Origin: an uncultured Aequorivita sp. | GTDB taxonomy: Bacteria; Bacteroidota; Bacteroidia; Flavobacteriales; Flavobacteriaceae | DNA length: 64,000 bases | Direction of reading: 5' to 3' | Assembly: GCA_937125455.1 (NCBI GenBank) | Contig: CAKZLK010000059.1 | Coordinates: forward strand, 62,001 to 126,000 | Shown: piece after piece, positions 54,753 through 63,895 of the stretch | How positions within the stretch are numbered: position 1 is the first letter of the stretch | Layout: every line of letters starts with the position of its first letter | Made by a program: the position numbers and the translations under genes | The notes under the pieces: model-generated | Told to the model about the DNA's origin: nothing | Database searches by the model: none | Seen by the model: only the letters and a program-made list of their open reading frames with translations

Positions 54753-57671
54753 TTATTTTACAATTATTCTTGCAGTTTTGATTGTTTTGGTAGTTTGACC
54801 ACCAGCCTTAATCAAATACACTCCACTTGCAGCGAAGGACATATCGAGTTTTAAGTTATAGGCACCATCTACTTTTCCAATAGGCTTGATGCCTAATTCT
54901 TGGCCAAGCATGTTATAAACAGAAATATAGCCCATACCTTCATAATCTGACACTAGAGATATATCAAAATGCTTATTGTCTGTACTGGTTATTAATAATT
55001 CACCATTTCTAATGGACATATCATCAATACCCAATGAACCAATATTAGCTGTATAGTCTTCTGTTTCTCCGAAAAAGGTTTCTTCACATCCATCTTGTGG
55101 TACAGGAGAATTCCAGTTAGACTTGGCTCTCATTCGGTGTTCACCAACTGCTGCTCCTGTTGGAACAACCAAATCCATTGTTTCAGTATAAGTTCCAGGT
55201 CCTTGTCCTGGTGCAATTTGAACGTTATCTACAACAACCTCATCAGTTGTGAAAATTGAGTCATCGTTATAATCAATCCAAACTTTTATAAATTGACCAC
55301 CATGATTTGTTGTTACAGTCAAGGGCGTAGTGCTATTTGGTTCTAGGTTTGCTATTAAATTCGTATAATCACTATACCCATCACAGCCCGAAGCATTATT
55401 GATCTCCGCTACTGAGAACAATCGGAAACCGTGACCCGCCGAACAGTTCATAGCTGGCTGGCAAATTAAATTTTCAACTTGAGAAGTAACAGCATTGTTT
55501 GTAGGATTCCCGTCACCTGTTAAAGAAGTTGATACAGTAATATTATAAACTCCCAAAGCAGAAAGATCTGCAGTTTGAGTAAAGCTATAGCTCGCTTCTT
55601 GTTCAGCAGCAATAGTTCCTGTATATGTTTCTACAACTGGTGTTCCACCGTCAACACTATATTGTACATCAAAATTTGATTGCGCTGAGGCGCCAAAGTT
55701 TTTAATTGTTGCCGTAATAGTTTCATTACCTAATTCTGGTCCAGTAACTGGAGCTGTTATTGCTATAGCTCCAACATCATTTAACAAAAGATTCGTAACA
55801 TCTTTGTTGTATGGGTCATTAGAAGGAAATTCATCGCCAGATAAATTGGTTTTTACTTCAATATTATAGGTTTGTCCTGGAGTGGATAAATCTACGGTCT
55901 GTGCAAAAGTATAGGTAGCATCGTCTCCTGAAGCAATTGTTCCATTAAAAGTTTCACTTGCTACTAAATTACCATCAACACGCAACTCCATAGGAATGTT
56001 TGTTTGTGAGGCTGATCCATAATTTCTTAAACTAACTTGAACGGTTTCAGCATTTGTTAGTTGACCATTTTCGGGTTGAAGTATTGCATTCACTCCTACA
56101 TCTGCAGTAAAGCCACCTGAAATTCTAAAAGCAGCTATTTGAGTTCTCCAAGCATTGTTGGAGGAAAAGAAATCAGCAGTATGCCAGAAAGTAAAATTAT
56201 CTGGATCCATAGTGGTATGACCATAATCACCATATCTATAGGTATTGGTTCGAACCCCTACTCCATTAACAATAGTGGTTTCCGCTACTGTCATGGTTCC
56301 TAAAGGATCCCCATCAAAACGACCTGTATAACGAATACCGACCGGCAACGTAGAACTACCAATACTATATGCAAGTCCAATATTTCCATAAATATCCATT
56401 GCAGAACTACTCATAAAGCGGCTATTTCCATCAGCTGGGGCATAAGTGCCTTCTTGGTAAATTGACCAAGGGTTTGAACTATCATTTCTTAATTCTATCC
56501 ATCTAATACCACCTGTTTGATCGTTATCAATAAAGGTGTTAAAAGTTATAAGCCAAGAATTATGGTCTGGAAAACTTCTATAATTAGCGGCAAAAGAAAT
56601 TATACCACCATGTCCGGCAAGTTTTTGATTAGTCCCAGGCTGATCTATTGCACCTTGTCCAAAAAGCTCACCTGCATCAAAAGGATCAGTAGGAATTTCA
56701 AGTGGTGCTGAAATAGTAGAGTTTGCCGGAGTTGTCCAATCCATATCCATCTCCCAAACTTTTAAGTGATCATTTGATACTCCAGTCCAAGCATCATCTT
56801 GAAGATATGTAACATACCCAGGAGTGTTTGGTGCTATGGTTGTTCCTAAAAGATTAGCCGCTTCTGGGCTCTTTACCTGGTTTGGATTCACAACAATTCC
56901 GGGAAGTGAAAATATTACAATTGCAGGATTAGGGCCTCCGTTAAGTATTTCGTCACGATCCAATGCAAAAGCACGGGTTGTAGCTCCGTCTAAATTTACT
57001 GTTCCGTAATAAGCATCCGGCCATACGGCATAGTGTGGATAATCTGGAAAACCGCTGAAAGAATATTGATACACATTGTAAGCACCCGCAGGGTCACTAG
57101 AGACAGATACTCCAACTGCTAAAGAATTTCCTCCGTTAATACTTCCAAATTCACTAACAAGCCATCTGTCTGCTAATTGATCGTATAGAACAATAGGGTC
57201 ACCACTGTTTCCACCAAAGCCAAGAAAGGTTCCAAGGGAAACTGGCCCCACCAATAAATTTCCACTTTTATCAAAAATCTTTACGAGTGAATTAACAGAG
57301 TGAACATAGTGGTTAGGACCAACTGCTCCTGTTGGATCTGGCGGAAAAAAACCAGACTCAAATGAAGATGCTCCTATAAAATTTTGCTCAATAGGCCTTG
57401 TGGCAATACCTCCGATTGTTTTTTGAATATTATCAATAATTGTTGGAGGAACCTCGTTGATTTCAAGTTGTGTGTTAGATTCGTTTGGTACTACCGTCAA
57501 AGTTTGCGGATCCAAATTAAGATTATAAGGCATTGTTGGAAAGTCACGCAATGGCATCGTTTGCCCAACAAAAGTTCCTAAAATTACTTGCTCTGGAGGA
57601 AATTTTTCTTGAGCAAATAAACCAATACTTAGCAATAACAAAATTGCTGAAAGTAATTTTTTTTGTTTCAT
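54753..57671 (-). CDS. T9SS type A-sorted surface protein with CARDB-like and GEVED domains (copy A)
   Basis: The 972-residue paralogue of copy B has a signal peptide (MKQKKLLSAILLLLSIGLFAQ), the same unassigned beta domain (GPNHYVHSVNSLVKIFDKSG), two CARDB-like repeats (YGSASQTNIPMELRVDG, FGASAQSNFDVQYSVDG), a GEVED domain (VWIDYNDDSIFTTDEVVVD) and a type A tail (YNMLGQELGIKPI, AASGVYLIKAGG, ARIIVK). The most variable part is the N-terminal propeptide-like region (residues 40-85). It has its own terminator at 54693-54728, so copy B is transcribed separately. It is probably a cell-surface protein exported by the type IX system; the PorSS genes are not in the window. Confidence 0.88.
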   Translation of the reverse strand: MKQKKLLSAILLLLSIGLFAQEKFPPEQVILGTFVGQTMPLRDFPTMPYNLNLDPQTLTVVPNESNTQLEINEVPPTIIDNIQKTIGGIATRPIEQNFIGASSFESGFFPPDPTGAVGPNHYVHSVNSLVKIFDKSGNLLVGPVSLGTFLGFGGNSGDPIVLYDQLADRWLVSEFGSINGGNSLAVGVSVSSDPAGAYNVYQYSFSGFPDYPHYAVWPDAYYGTVNLDGATTRAFALDRDEILNGGPNPAIVIFSLPGIVVNPNQVKSPEAANLLGTTIAPNTPGYVTYLQDDAWTGVSNDHLKVWEMDMDWTTPANSTISAPLEIPTDPFDAGELFGQGAIDQPGTNQKLAGHGGIISFAANYRSFPDHNSWLITFNTFIDNDQTGGIRWIELRNDSSNPWSIYQEGTYAPADGNSRFMSSSAMDIYGNIGLAYSIGSSTLPVGIRYTGRFDGDPLGTMTVAETTIVNGVGVRTNTYRYGDYGHTTMDPDNFTFWHTADFFSSNNAWRTQIAAFRISGGFTADVGVNAILQPENGQLTNAETVQVSLRNYGSASQTNIPMELRVDGNLVASETFNGTIASGDDATYTFAQTVDLSTPGQTYNIEVKTNLSGDEFPSNDPYNKDVTNLLLNDVGAIAITAPVTGPELGNETITATIKNFGASAQSNFDVQYSVDGGTPVVETYTGTIAAEQEASYSFTQTADLSALGVYNITVSTSLTGDGNPTNNAVTSQVENLICQPAMNCSAGHGFRLFSVAEINNASGCDGYSDYTNLIANLEPNSTTPLTVTTNHGGQFIKVWIDYNDDSIFTTDEVVVDNVQIAPGQGPGTYTETMDLVVPTGAAVGEHRMRAKSNWNSPVPQDGCEETFFGETEDYTANIGSLGIDDMSIRNGELLITSTDNKHFDISLVSDYEGMGYISVYNMLGQELGIKPIGKVDGAYNLKLDMSFAASGVYLIKAGGQTTKTIKTARIIVK

Positions 57672-57817
57672 CTGTTTAATGTTTAATGTTTTATTGATTA
57701 AAGTTCGACAAGATACTATATTAATTCTTCTTGAAAAATATAAATTATTGACTTATCCGATTTTTTTCAATTTTTAACAAATAGCGCTGTTGGGATTTAA
57801 AATATTTTAAATTTAGT

Positions 57818-57825
57818 TACCTTTG
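57818..57825 (+). promoter_or_regulatory. Bacteroidetes -7 element of purL (TACCTTTG)
   Basis: An exact TAnnTTTG match 31 bases before the purL ATG. A two-codon reading frame (ATG AAC TAA, 57837-57845) lies in the implied leader. Confidence 0.55.
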
Positions 57826-57856
57826 CAGCTTCAAAAATGAACTAATAATCAAAAGG

Positions 57857-60800
57857 ATGATTCACTTTTTTGGGAACATTGAAAACACTGTTTTTGCTGT
57901 CCAAACCCACGGAAAAATTTCAGAAGAAAATAATAAAAAGTTGGAGTGGCTTTTTGGCAACCAACCTACTATAAAGAAACCCGTCCTGTCCACAAACTCG
58001 GCGGATTTTTTTATTGGCCCCCGCGCCGCAATGGTTACGCCATGGAGTACTAATGCCGTGGAGATTACACAAAATATGGGGATCGATGGAGTTATTCGAA
58101 TTGAGGAATTTCATAATAGTGCAATTGAAAAAAGAACCTTCGATCCAATGCTATCGCAAAAGTTCCAGCAATTGGATCAAGATATTTTTGATATTCATAT
58201 TCAACCCGAACCTATTCTAGAAATTGAGAATATTTCTGAATACAACCAAAAAGAAGGCTTAGCCTTAAATTCTGAAGAAATTGAATATTTGGAAAATCTT
58301 TCAAAAAAAATTGAAAGAAATCTTACCGACAGTGAGGTTTTCGGATTTAGCCAAGTTAACAGCGAGCATTGCCGCCACAAAATTTTCAACGGAACTTTTG
58401 AAATTGATGGTAAGGAAATGCCTTCTTCCCTTTTCAAACTCATCAAAAAAACTTCAGAAACGAATCCAAACGATATTGTTTCGGCATATAAAGACAATGT
58501 TGCATTTGTAAAAGGCCCAAAAGTGAAACAATGGGCTCCAAAAACGGCTGATAAGCCTGATTGGTATGATGAAAAAGATTTTGAAAGTGTAATTTCACTT
58601 AAAGCTGAAACCCATAATTTCCCAACAACCGTAGAGCCTTTTAACGGTGCCGCAACAGGAAGTGGTGGTGAAATTCGAGATCGCTTAGCTGGAGGAAAAG
58701 GTTCTTTGCCCTTGGCTGGAACTGCCGTTTATATGACTTCCTATTCAAGATTAGACGAGAATCGTCCCTGGGAAAAAAGTATGAAAGAGCGTGATTGGTT
58801 ATATCAGACCCCACTCGATATTTTGATAAAAGCTAGCAACGGTGCTTCTGATTTTGGAAACAAATTTGGACAACCATTGATTGCAGGTTCTGTATTGACT
58901 TTTGAACACGAAGAAGAAGCTCGCAGACTGGGCTTTGACAAAGTGATTATGCTTGCTGGCGGAATTGGTTATGGAAAAGCAAGCCAAGCCATTAAAGGTA
59001 AACCACACGAAGGAGACAAAATAGTCGTTCTGGGTGGTGAAAATTACAGAATCGGAATGGGCGGTGCCGCGGTTTCTTCTGCAGATACAGGTGAGTTTAG
59101 CAGCGGAATTGAACTAAACGCCATTCAACGAAGCAACCCAGAAATGCAAAAACGTGCCGCAAATGCAATTCGCGCAATGGTTGAAAGTGATGAAAACCCA
59201 ATTGTTTCCATCCACGATCACGGCGCTGGAGGACATTTAAATTGTTTGAGCGAACTCGTTGAAGATACAGGCGGTAAAATTGAATTGGATAAACTTCCAA
59301 TTGGCGACCCTACCCTATCCGCAAAGGAAATTATGGGGAACGAAAGTCAAGAACGAATGGGTTTGATTATTGGAGAAGAAAACATTCAAAAGCTGAAGAA
59401 GGTTGCAGACCGAGAACGTTCCCCAATGTATGAGGTTGGAAAGGTTACTGGCGATAAACGTTTCTGCTTTGAAAACAAAAATGGCGAAAAACCTATGGAT
59501 TTCGCTTTGGAAGATATGTTTGGTAGTTCGCCAAAAACCATAATGAAAGATAAAACCATAAACAGGAATTATAAAAATCCTGAGTATGAGGTTTCAAAAA
59601 TTAAAGAATATCTAGAGCAAGTACTTCAACTAGAAGCGGTAGCTTGTAAAGATTGGCTTACCAATAAAGTGGATCGATGTGTTACGGGGCGCGTTGCAAA
59701 GCAACAAACTGCTGGCGCATTGCAACTACCCTTGAACAATTGTGGCGTTATGGCACTAGATTACCACGGAAAAGAAGGCGTTGCTACTTCTATAGGTCAT
59801 TCGCCGCTAACTGCACTAATTAATCCCGCTGCAGGTTCGCGAAATGCAATCACTGAAGCTTTAACCAATATTGTTTGGGCTCCGTTAAAAGATGGTTTAA
59901 AAAGCATTTCACTTTCTGCAAACTGGATGTGGCCCTGTAATAATGAAGGTGAAGATGCTCGATTATACGAAGCAGTTAAAGCTGTTTCAGAATTTTCAAT
60001 TGATTTGGGAATCAACGTTCCAACTGGAAAAGATTCACTTTCAATGAAGCAGAAATATAAAGACGGGGAAGTGATTTCTCCCGGTACCGTAATTATTTCT
60101 GCAGCCGGGAATTGTAATGATATTAAAAAAGTGGTTGAGCCCGTTCTACAAAAACCCCGAAGCGTCGGGAGTGGTAGTATTTATTACATCAATATTTCAC
60201 AGGATGAGTTTAAATTAGGCGGTTCTTCTTTTGGACAGGTTCTGAATTCAATCGGAAATGTAGCTCCAGATGTAAAAAGTGCAGACTATGTGAAGACTGT
60301 TTTCAACACTTTACAGGAACTAATTAAAGAAGGAAAAATCTTAGCTGGACATGATGTTGCTTCAGGTGGATTGATAACTACTTTACTAGAAATGTGTTTT
60401 GCCGATGTTAACTTAGGTGCAGATCTGGATCTTTCAGGTTTAGGTGAAAGTGATATGGTGAAATTGCTATTTGCTGAAAATGCCGGCGTTGTGATTCAAG
60501 CTTCCGAAAATGTTTCAGTTGAAAAGATGCTTACTGAAAAGAATATCGATTTCAAAAAAATTGGAACGGTTTCAGAAAATGAAATACTTCAAATAAAAAA
60601 CAATTCCGAAGAACTCACCTTCAGCATTCCTGAAATGCGCGATGTATGGTACAATACTTCGTATTTGCTCGATAAAAACCAAAGCGGGGAAAAACTTGCC
60701 AAGAAACGTTTTGACAATTATAAAAACCAACCCTTAACTTTTGAGTTTCCAAAGAATTTCACAGGCAAGCTCCCCTCCCTCGGAGGGGTCGGGGGAGGAC

Positions 60801-61561
60801 GCCCTAAAGCCGCAGTAATCCGCGAAAAAGGAAGCAACAGTGAGCGTGAAATGGCTTATATGATGCACCTAGCCGGTTTTGATGTAAAAGATGTGCATAT
60901 GACCGACCTTATTGAAGGCCGTGAAGATCTGGAAGATATAAAATTACTAGTAGCCGTTGGTGGTTTCAGCAATAGCGATGTTTTGGGAAGTGCAAAAGGC
61001 TGGGCAGGTTCGTTTCTGTACAACGAAAAGGCGAATACAGCTTTAAAGAATTTCTTTGCAAAAGACGATACACTTTCGCTTGGCGTTTGTAATGGTTGCC
61101 AACTTTTTATAGAACTCGGATTGCTTAATCCCGAAGACAATGAAAAGCCCAAAATGCTTCATAACGACACTGGAAAATTTGAATGCACTTTTACCTCTGT
61201 AAAAATTCAGGAGAACAATTCTGTGATGCTTTCTTCTATGGCGGGAAGTACTTTGGGAATATGGTCTGCACACGGTGAAGGGAAGTTCAGTTTCCCAAAT
61301 AAAGAATCGCATTACAATATTGTAGCGAAATATGGGTACGATGCTTTGCCTGCAAACCCAAATGGCAGTGATTTCAATACAGCAATGCTGACTGATAAAA
61401 CAGGCCGTCACTTAGTAATGATGCCGCATTTGGAACGTTCTACATTTCCATGGAACTGGGCACATTACCCCAAAGACAGAAAGAATGATGAAGTTTCGCC
61501 TTGGGTTGAAGCTTTTGTAAATGCCCATGCTTGGCTTCAAAAAAAAAAAATAAATCAGTGA
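57857..61561 (+). CDS. purL: Phosphoribosylformylglycinamidine synthase (large, glutaminase-fused)
   Basis: The 1234-residue enzyme converts FGAR, glutamine and ATP to FGAM in purine synthesis. Seen are FSQVNSEHCRHKIFNG near 163-178 (substrate loop), AETHNFPTTVEPFNGAATGS near 252-271, DRCVTGRVAKQQTAGALQLP near 607-626, and the PurL repeat halves. The C-terminal class I glutaminase starts AAVIREKGSNSERE and has Cys1078 (GVCNGCQ) and His1139 (AHGEGK). The linker before it contains an in-frame GC-rich insertion (60770-60799). The gene ends in a 12-A homopolymer. It is monocistronic, with a terminator. Confidence 0.95.
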   Translation: MIHFFGNIENTVFAVQTHGKISEENNKKLEWLFGNQPTIKKPVLSTNSADFFIGPRAAMVTPWSTNAVEITQNMGIDGVIRIEEFHNSAIEKRTFDPMLSQKFQQLDQDIFDIHIQPEPILEIENISEYNQKEGLALNSEEIEYLENLSKKIERNLTDSEVFGFSQVNSEHCRHKIFNGTFEIDGKEMPSSLFKLIKKTSETNPNDIVSAYKDNVAFVKGPKVKQWAPKTADKPDWYDEKDFESVISLKAETHNFPTTVEPFNGAATGSGGEIRDRLAGGKGSLPLAGTAVYMTSYSRLDENRPWEKSMKERDWLYQTPLDILIKASNGASDFGNKFGQPLIAGSVLTFEHEEEARRLGFDKVIMLAGGIGYGKASQAIKGKPHEGDKIVVLGGENYRIGMGGAAVSSADTGEFSSGIELNAIQRSNPEMQKRAANAIRAMVESDENPIVSIHDHGAGGHLNCLSELVEDTGGKIELDKLPIGDPTLSAKEIMGNESQERMGLIIGEENIQKLKKVADRERSPMYEVGKVTGDKRFCFENKNGEKPMDFALEDMFGSSPKTIMKDKTINRNYKNPEYEVSKIKEYLEQVLQLEAVACKDWLTNKVDRCVTGRVAKQQTAGALQLPLNNCGVMALDYHGKEGVATSIGHSPLTALINPAAGSRNAITEALTNIVWAPLKDGLKSISLSANWMWPCNNEGEDARLYEAVKAVSEFSIDLGINVPTGKDSLSMKQKYKDGEVISPGTVIISAAGNCNDIKKVVEPVLQKPRSVGSGSIYYINISQDEFKLGGSSFGQVLNSIGNVAPDVKSADYVKTVFNTLQELIKEGKILAGHDVASGGLITTLLEMCFADVNLGADLDLSGLGESDMVKLLFAENAGVVIQASENVSVEKMLTEKNIDFKKIGTVSENEILQIKNNSEELTFSIPEMRDVWYNTSYLLDKNQSGEKLAKKRFDNYKNQPLTFEFPKNFTGKLPSLGGVGGGRPKAAVIREKGSNSEREMAYMMHLAGFDVKDVHMTDLIEGREDLEDIKLLVAVGGFSNSDVLGSAKGWAGSFLYNEKANTALKNFFAKDDTLSLGVCNGCQLFIELGLLNPEDNEKPKMLHNDTGKFECTFTSVKIQENNSVMLSSMAGSTLGIWSAHGEGKFSFPNKESHYNIVAKYGYDALPANPNGSDFNTAMLTDKTGRHLVMMPHLERSTFPWNWAHYPKDRKNDEVSPWVEAFVNAHAWLQKKKINQ
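60770..60799. repeat. GC-rich palindromic element inserted in frame in purL
   Basis: About 30 bases of C- and then G-runs inside an AT-rich gene. CCCCTCC (60772-60778) and GGAGGGG (60782-60788) form a perfect 7-bp stem with a three-base loop, and CTCCCC/GGGGAG forms an alternative outer pairing. It encodes LPSLGGVGGGRPK between the synthase and glutaminase domains. Similar C/G-rich palindromes occur scattered in Bacteroidetes genomes, from memory. Confidence 0.65.
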
Positions 61562-61600
61562 TTTTTTAGTAATTCTGTTTTTTAAAAATTAAGTATATTT

Positions 61601-61634
61601 AAGGAATGGCTCTGCGAGTCATTCCTTTTTCTTT
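61601..61634 (+). terminator. Rho-independent terminator after purL
   Basis: AAGGAATG pairs with CATTCCTT, and inner CTC with GAG, around a TGC loop, followed by a T-rich tract. Confidence 0.9.
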
Positions 61635-61687
61635 TCAGAGGGAAACTAAAATAAATTTATTATTTTCACTTCCTTAAGAACACTACT

Positions 61688-63469
61688 ATGAACGATCCAA
61701 AAAGACTCTTCGACTTCCCATACTATCAACTGGAAAAATATCCCCAAGAACAAGCACTTGTAACCAAGTATAATGGTGAATGGAAGGGTATTTCCACACA
61801 AGAATATATAGATAAATCCAATGCCATAAGCCGCGCATTATTGCGGATGGGCATTAAGCCAAATGATAAAATTGCCGTTATATCCATGACCAATCGCACA
61901 GAGTGGAACGTTTGCGATATTGGGATAATGCAAACTGGCGCACAAGATGTACCTATATATCCAACCATTTCAGAAGATGAATACGAATACGTACTCAACC
62001 ATAGTGAAGCAATTTACTGTTTTGTATCGTGCAAAGAGGTTTACGACAAAGTGCAAAAAATTCGTGAAAATGTACCATCATTAAAAGAAGTATACACCTT
62101 TAATCAAGTTGAAGGTGCAAAAAACTGGAGTGAAGTCTTGGAATTAGGAAAAGACGACAGCAATCAAGAGGAAGTTGAAAAAAGAAAAGAAGTAATTCAC
62201 GAAGATGATTTGGCTACCTTAATATACACATCGGGAACTACTGGAAAACCGAAAGGTGTAATGCTTTCACATAAAAATATTTCTTCGAATGCAAAATACA
62301 GTGCAGAACGACTTCCTATCGATCTCGGAAAATCAAAAGCATTGAGCTTCTTGCCAGTTTGCCACATATATGAAAGAATGTTGCTTTATATGTATCAATA
62401 CTGCGGGGTAGAAATTCACTTTGCTGAGTCGCTTGACACCATCAGTGATAACTTGAAAGAAGTTAAGCCAGAGGTGATGAGTGCTGTTCCGCGGCTGCTT
62501 GAAAAAGTGTACGATAAAATTTATGCAAAAGGCGCTGAACTTACTGGAATAAAGAAAAATTTATTTTTCTGGGCCATTGAGCTGGGTTTGAAATACGAAC
62601 CTTACGGTCAAAATGGTTGGTGGTATGAAGCCAAATTAAAGCTTGCCCGAAAATTAATTTTTAGCAAATGGCAGGAGGCCTTGGGTGGAAACCTAAAGGC
62701 TATTGCCTCTGGTAGTGCCGCATTGCAACCGCGCTTGGCACGTATATTTAATGCTGCCGAAATTCCTGTTATGGAAGGCTATGGACTTACTGAAACGTCT
62801 CCTGTAGTTTCAGTAAATGATATGCGCAACCACGGGTTTAAAATTGGCACTGTTGGAAAGGCTTTAAAAGAAACTGAAATAAAAATAGCAGAAGACGGCG
62901 AAATTTTAATCAAAGGTCCGCAAGTAATGCTTGGTTATTATAAAAATCCAGAGCAGACTGAAGAAGTATTGAAAGATGGCTATTTCCATACAGGCGATAT
63001 TGGTGAGGTTGACAGCGAAGGGTTTTTAAAAATAACCGACCGTAAAAAAGAAATGTTCAAAACCAGCGGCGGAAAATATGTAGCTCCCCAACTTTTGGAA
63101 AACGCAATGAAACAATCGCGTTTTATTGACCAAATAATGGTTGTAGGCGAAGGTGAAAAAATGCCTGCAGCGCTTATCCAGCCCGATTTTGATTTTATAA
63201 AAGAGTGGGGAACAAAAAAAGGCAGGGACATACCATCTGATCCTAAAGAAATGGTTAAAAACCAAGCGGTGATAGACCGCATCCAAAAAGAAGTAGATTT
63301 TTACAACGAACGTTTTGGTAAATGGGAAAAGGTTAAAAGATTTGAGCTAACACCAGATATATGGAGTATTGAAGGTGGACAATTAACACCCACGATGAAA
63401 ATGAAACGAAAGGTGATTAAGGCACAGTACAAAGATTTGTATGATAAGATTTATGGGCACACTTCATAA
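61688..63469 (+). CDS. AMP-dependent long-chain acyl-CoA synthetase
   Basis: The 593-residue adenylating enzyme has the P-loop-like LIYTSGTTGKPKGVMLSH (178-195), the adenine motif GYGLTETSPVVS (about 364-375), and the hinge region with TGDIGEVDSEGFLKITDRKK (about 437-456). This matches the eukaryotic-type FadD/FAA group of long-chain-fatty-acid-CoA ligases, which activate fatty acids for beta-oxidation or lipid remodelling. It is followed after six bases by the SMR transporter, then by a MarR gene typical of fatty-acid operons, so a role in fatty-acid catabolism is inferred. Confidence 0.92.
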   Translation: MNDPKRLFDFPYYQLEKYPQEQALVTKYNGEWKGISTQEYIDKSNAISRALLRMGIKPNDKIAVISMTNRTEWNVCDIGIMQTGAQDVPIYPTISEDEYEYVLNHSEAIYCFVSCKEVYDKVQKIRENVPSLKEVYTFNQVEGAKNWSEVLELGKDDSNQEEVEKRKEVIHEDDLATLIYTSGTTGKPKGVMLSHKNISSNAKYSAERLPIDLGKSKALSFLPVCHIYERMLLYMYQYCGVEIHFAESLDTISDNLKEVKPEVMSAVPRLLEKVYDKIYAKGAELTGIKKNLFFWAIELGLKYEPYGQNGWWYEAKLKLARKLIFSKWQEALGGNLKAIASGSAALQPRLARIFNAAEIPVMEGYGLTETSPVVSVNDMRNHGFKIGTVGKALKETEIKIAEDGEILIKGPQVMLGYYKNPEQTEEVLKDGYFHTGDIGEVDSEGFLKITDRKKEMFKTSGGKYVAPQLLENAMKQSRFIDQIMVVGEGEKMPAALIQPDFDFIKEWGTKKGRDIPSDPKEMVKNQAVIDRIQKEVDFYNERFGKWEKVKRFELTPDIWSIEGGQLTPTMKMKRKVIKAQYKDLYDKIYGHTS

Positions 63470-63475
63470 AAAAAT

Positions 63476-63802
63476 ATGAATTGGTTTCTGCTAATAACAG
63501 CTGGCCTTTTCGAAGTAGGCTTCGCAACTTGTTTAGGAAAAGTAAAAGAAACCTCGGGCTGGGAATCTAAATTTTGGTTCGGCGGTTTTTTACTATGCCT
63601 ATTTATAAGTATGTTCTTATTAATTAAAGCTTCAAAAACGCTTCCAATTGGTACCGCCTATGCAGTCTGGACTGGCATTGGCGCCGTGGGAACGGTATTG
63701 GTAGGCATTTTCTATTTTAACGAACCAGCTACTTTTTGGCGTGTTTTCTTCCTTTCCACACTTATACTTTCGATTGTTGGGTTGAAATTTGTTTCAGCCT
63801 AA
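63476..63802 (+). CDS. SMR-family exporter of the Gdx/SugE type
   Basis: The 108-residue protein has four helices, the essential glutamate in GLFEVGFA (Glu13), and LPIGTAYAVWTGIGAVGTVL, which is the signature that groups it with SugE/Gdx rather than EmrE. Characterised Gdx proteins export guanidinium; others in the group export quaternary ammonium compounds. It probably works as an antiparallel dimer. It is in a tight operon with the acyl-CoA synthetase; the link is unclear. No guanidine riboswitch is seen. Confidence 0.9.
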   Translation: MNWFLLITAGLFEVGFATCLGKVKETSGWESKFWFGGFLLCLFISMFLLIKASKTLPIGTAYAVWTGIGAVGTVLVGIFYFNEPATFWRVFFLSTLILSIVGLKFVSA

Positions 63803-63833
63803 ACGTAATTTCCTAACAAATAAATAACATTTA

Positions 63834-63855
63834 TTTACTATGCGTGCATAATAAA
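63834..63855. promoter_or_regulatory. Imperfect 22-bp palindrome, candidate MarR operator
   Basis: TTTACTATGC and GCATAATAAA are inverted arms (9 of 10 pairs) around GT, placed just upstream of the TATATTTG -7 element at 63862-63869. Position and symmetry suit autoregulation by the MarR protein encoded immediately downstream. Confidence 0.6.
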
Positions 63856-63861
63856 TTTTTG

Positions 63862-63869
63862 TATATTTG
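63862..63869 (+). promoter_or_regulatory. Bacteroidetes -7 element (TATATTTG)
   Basis: An exact TAnnTTTG match 26 bases before the MarR ATG at 63896. Confidence 0.55.
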
Positions 63870-63895
63870 GAATTCTACTTTTTCAAAATATATTA

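Noticed and set aside
51658-57671. The two T9SS genes as an assembly duplication.
   Set aside because: They differ clearly in sequence, leaders and terminators, so they are diverged paralogues.
57837-57845. Two-codon reading frame ATG-AAC-TAA in the purL leader.
   Set aside because: Too short to support a regulatory leader-peptide claim; likely chance.
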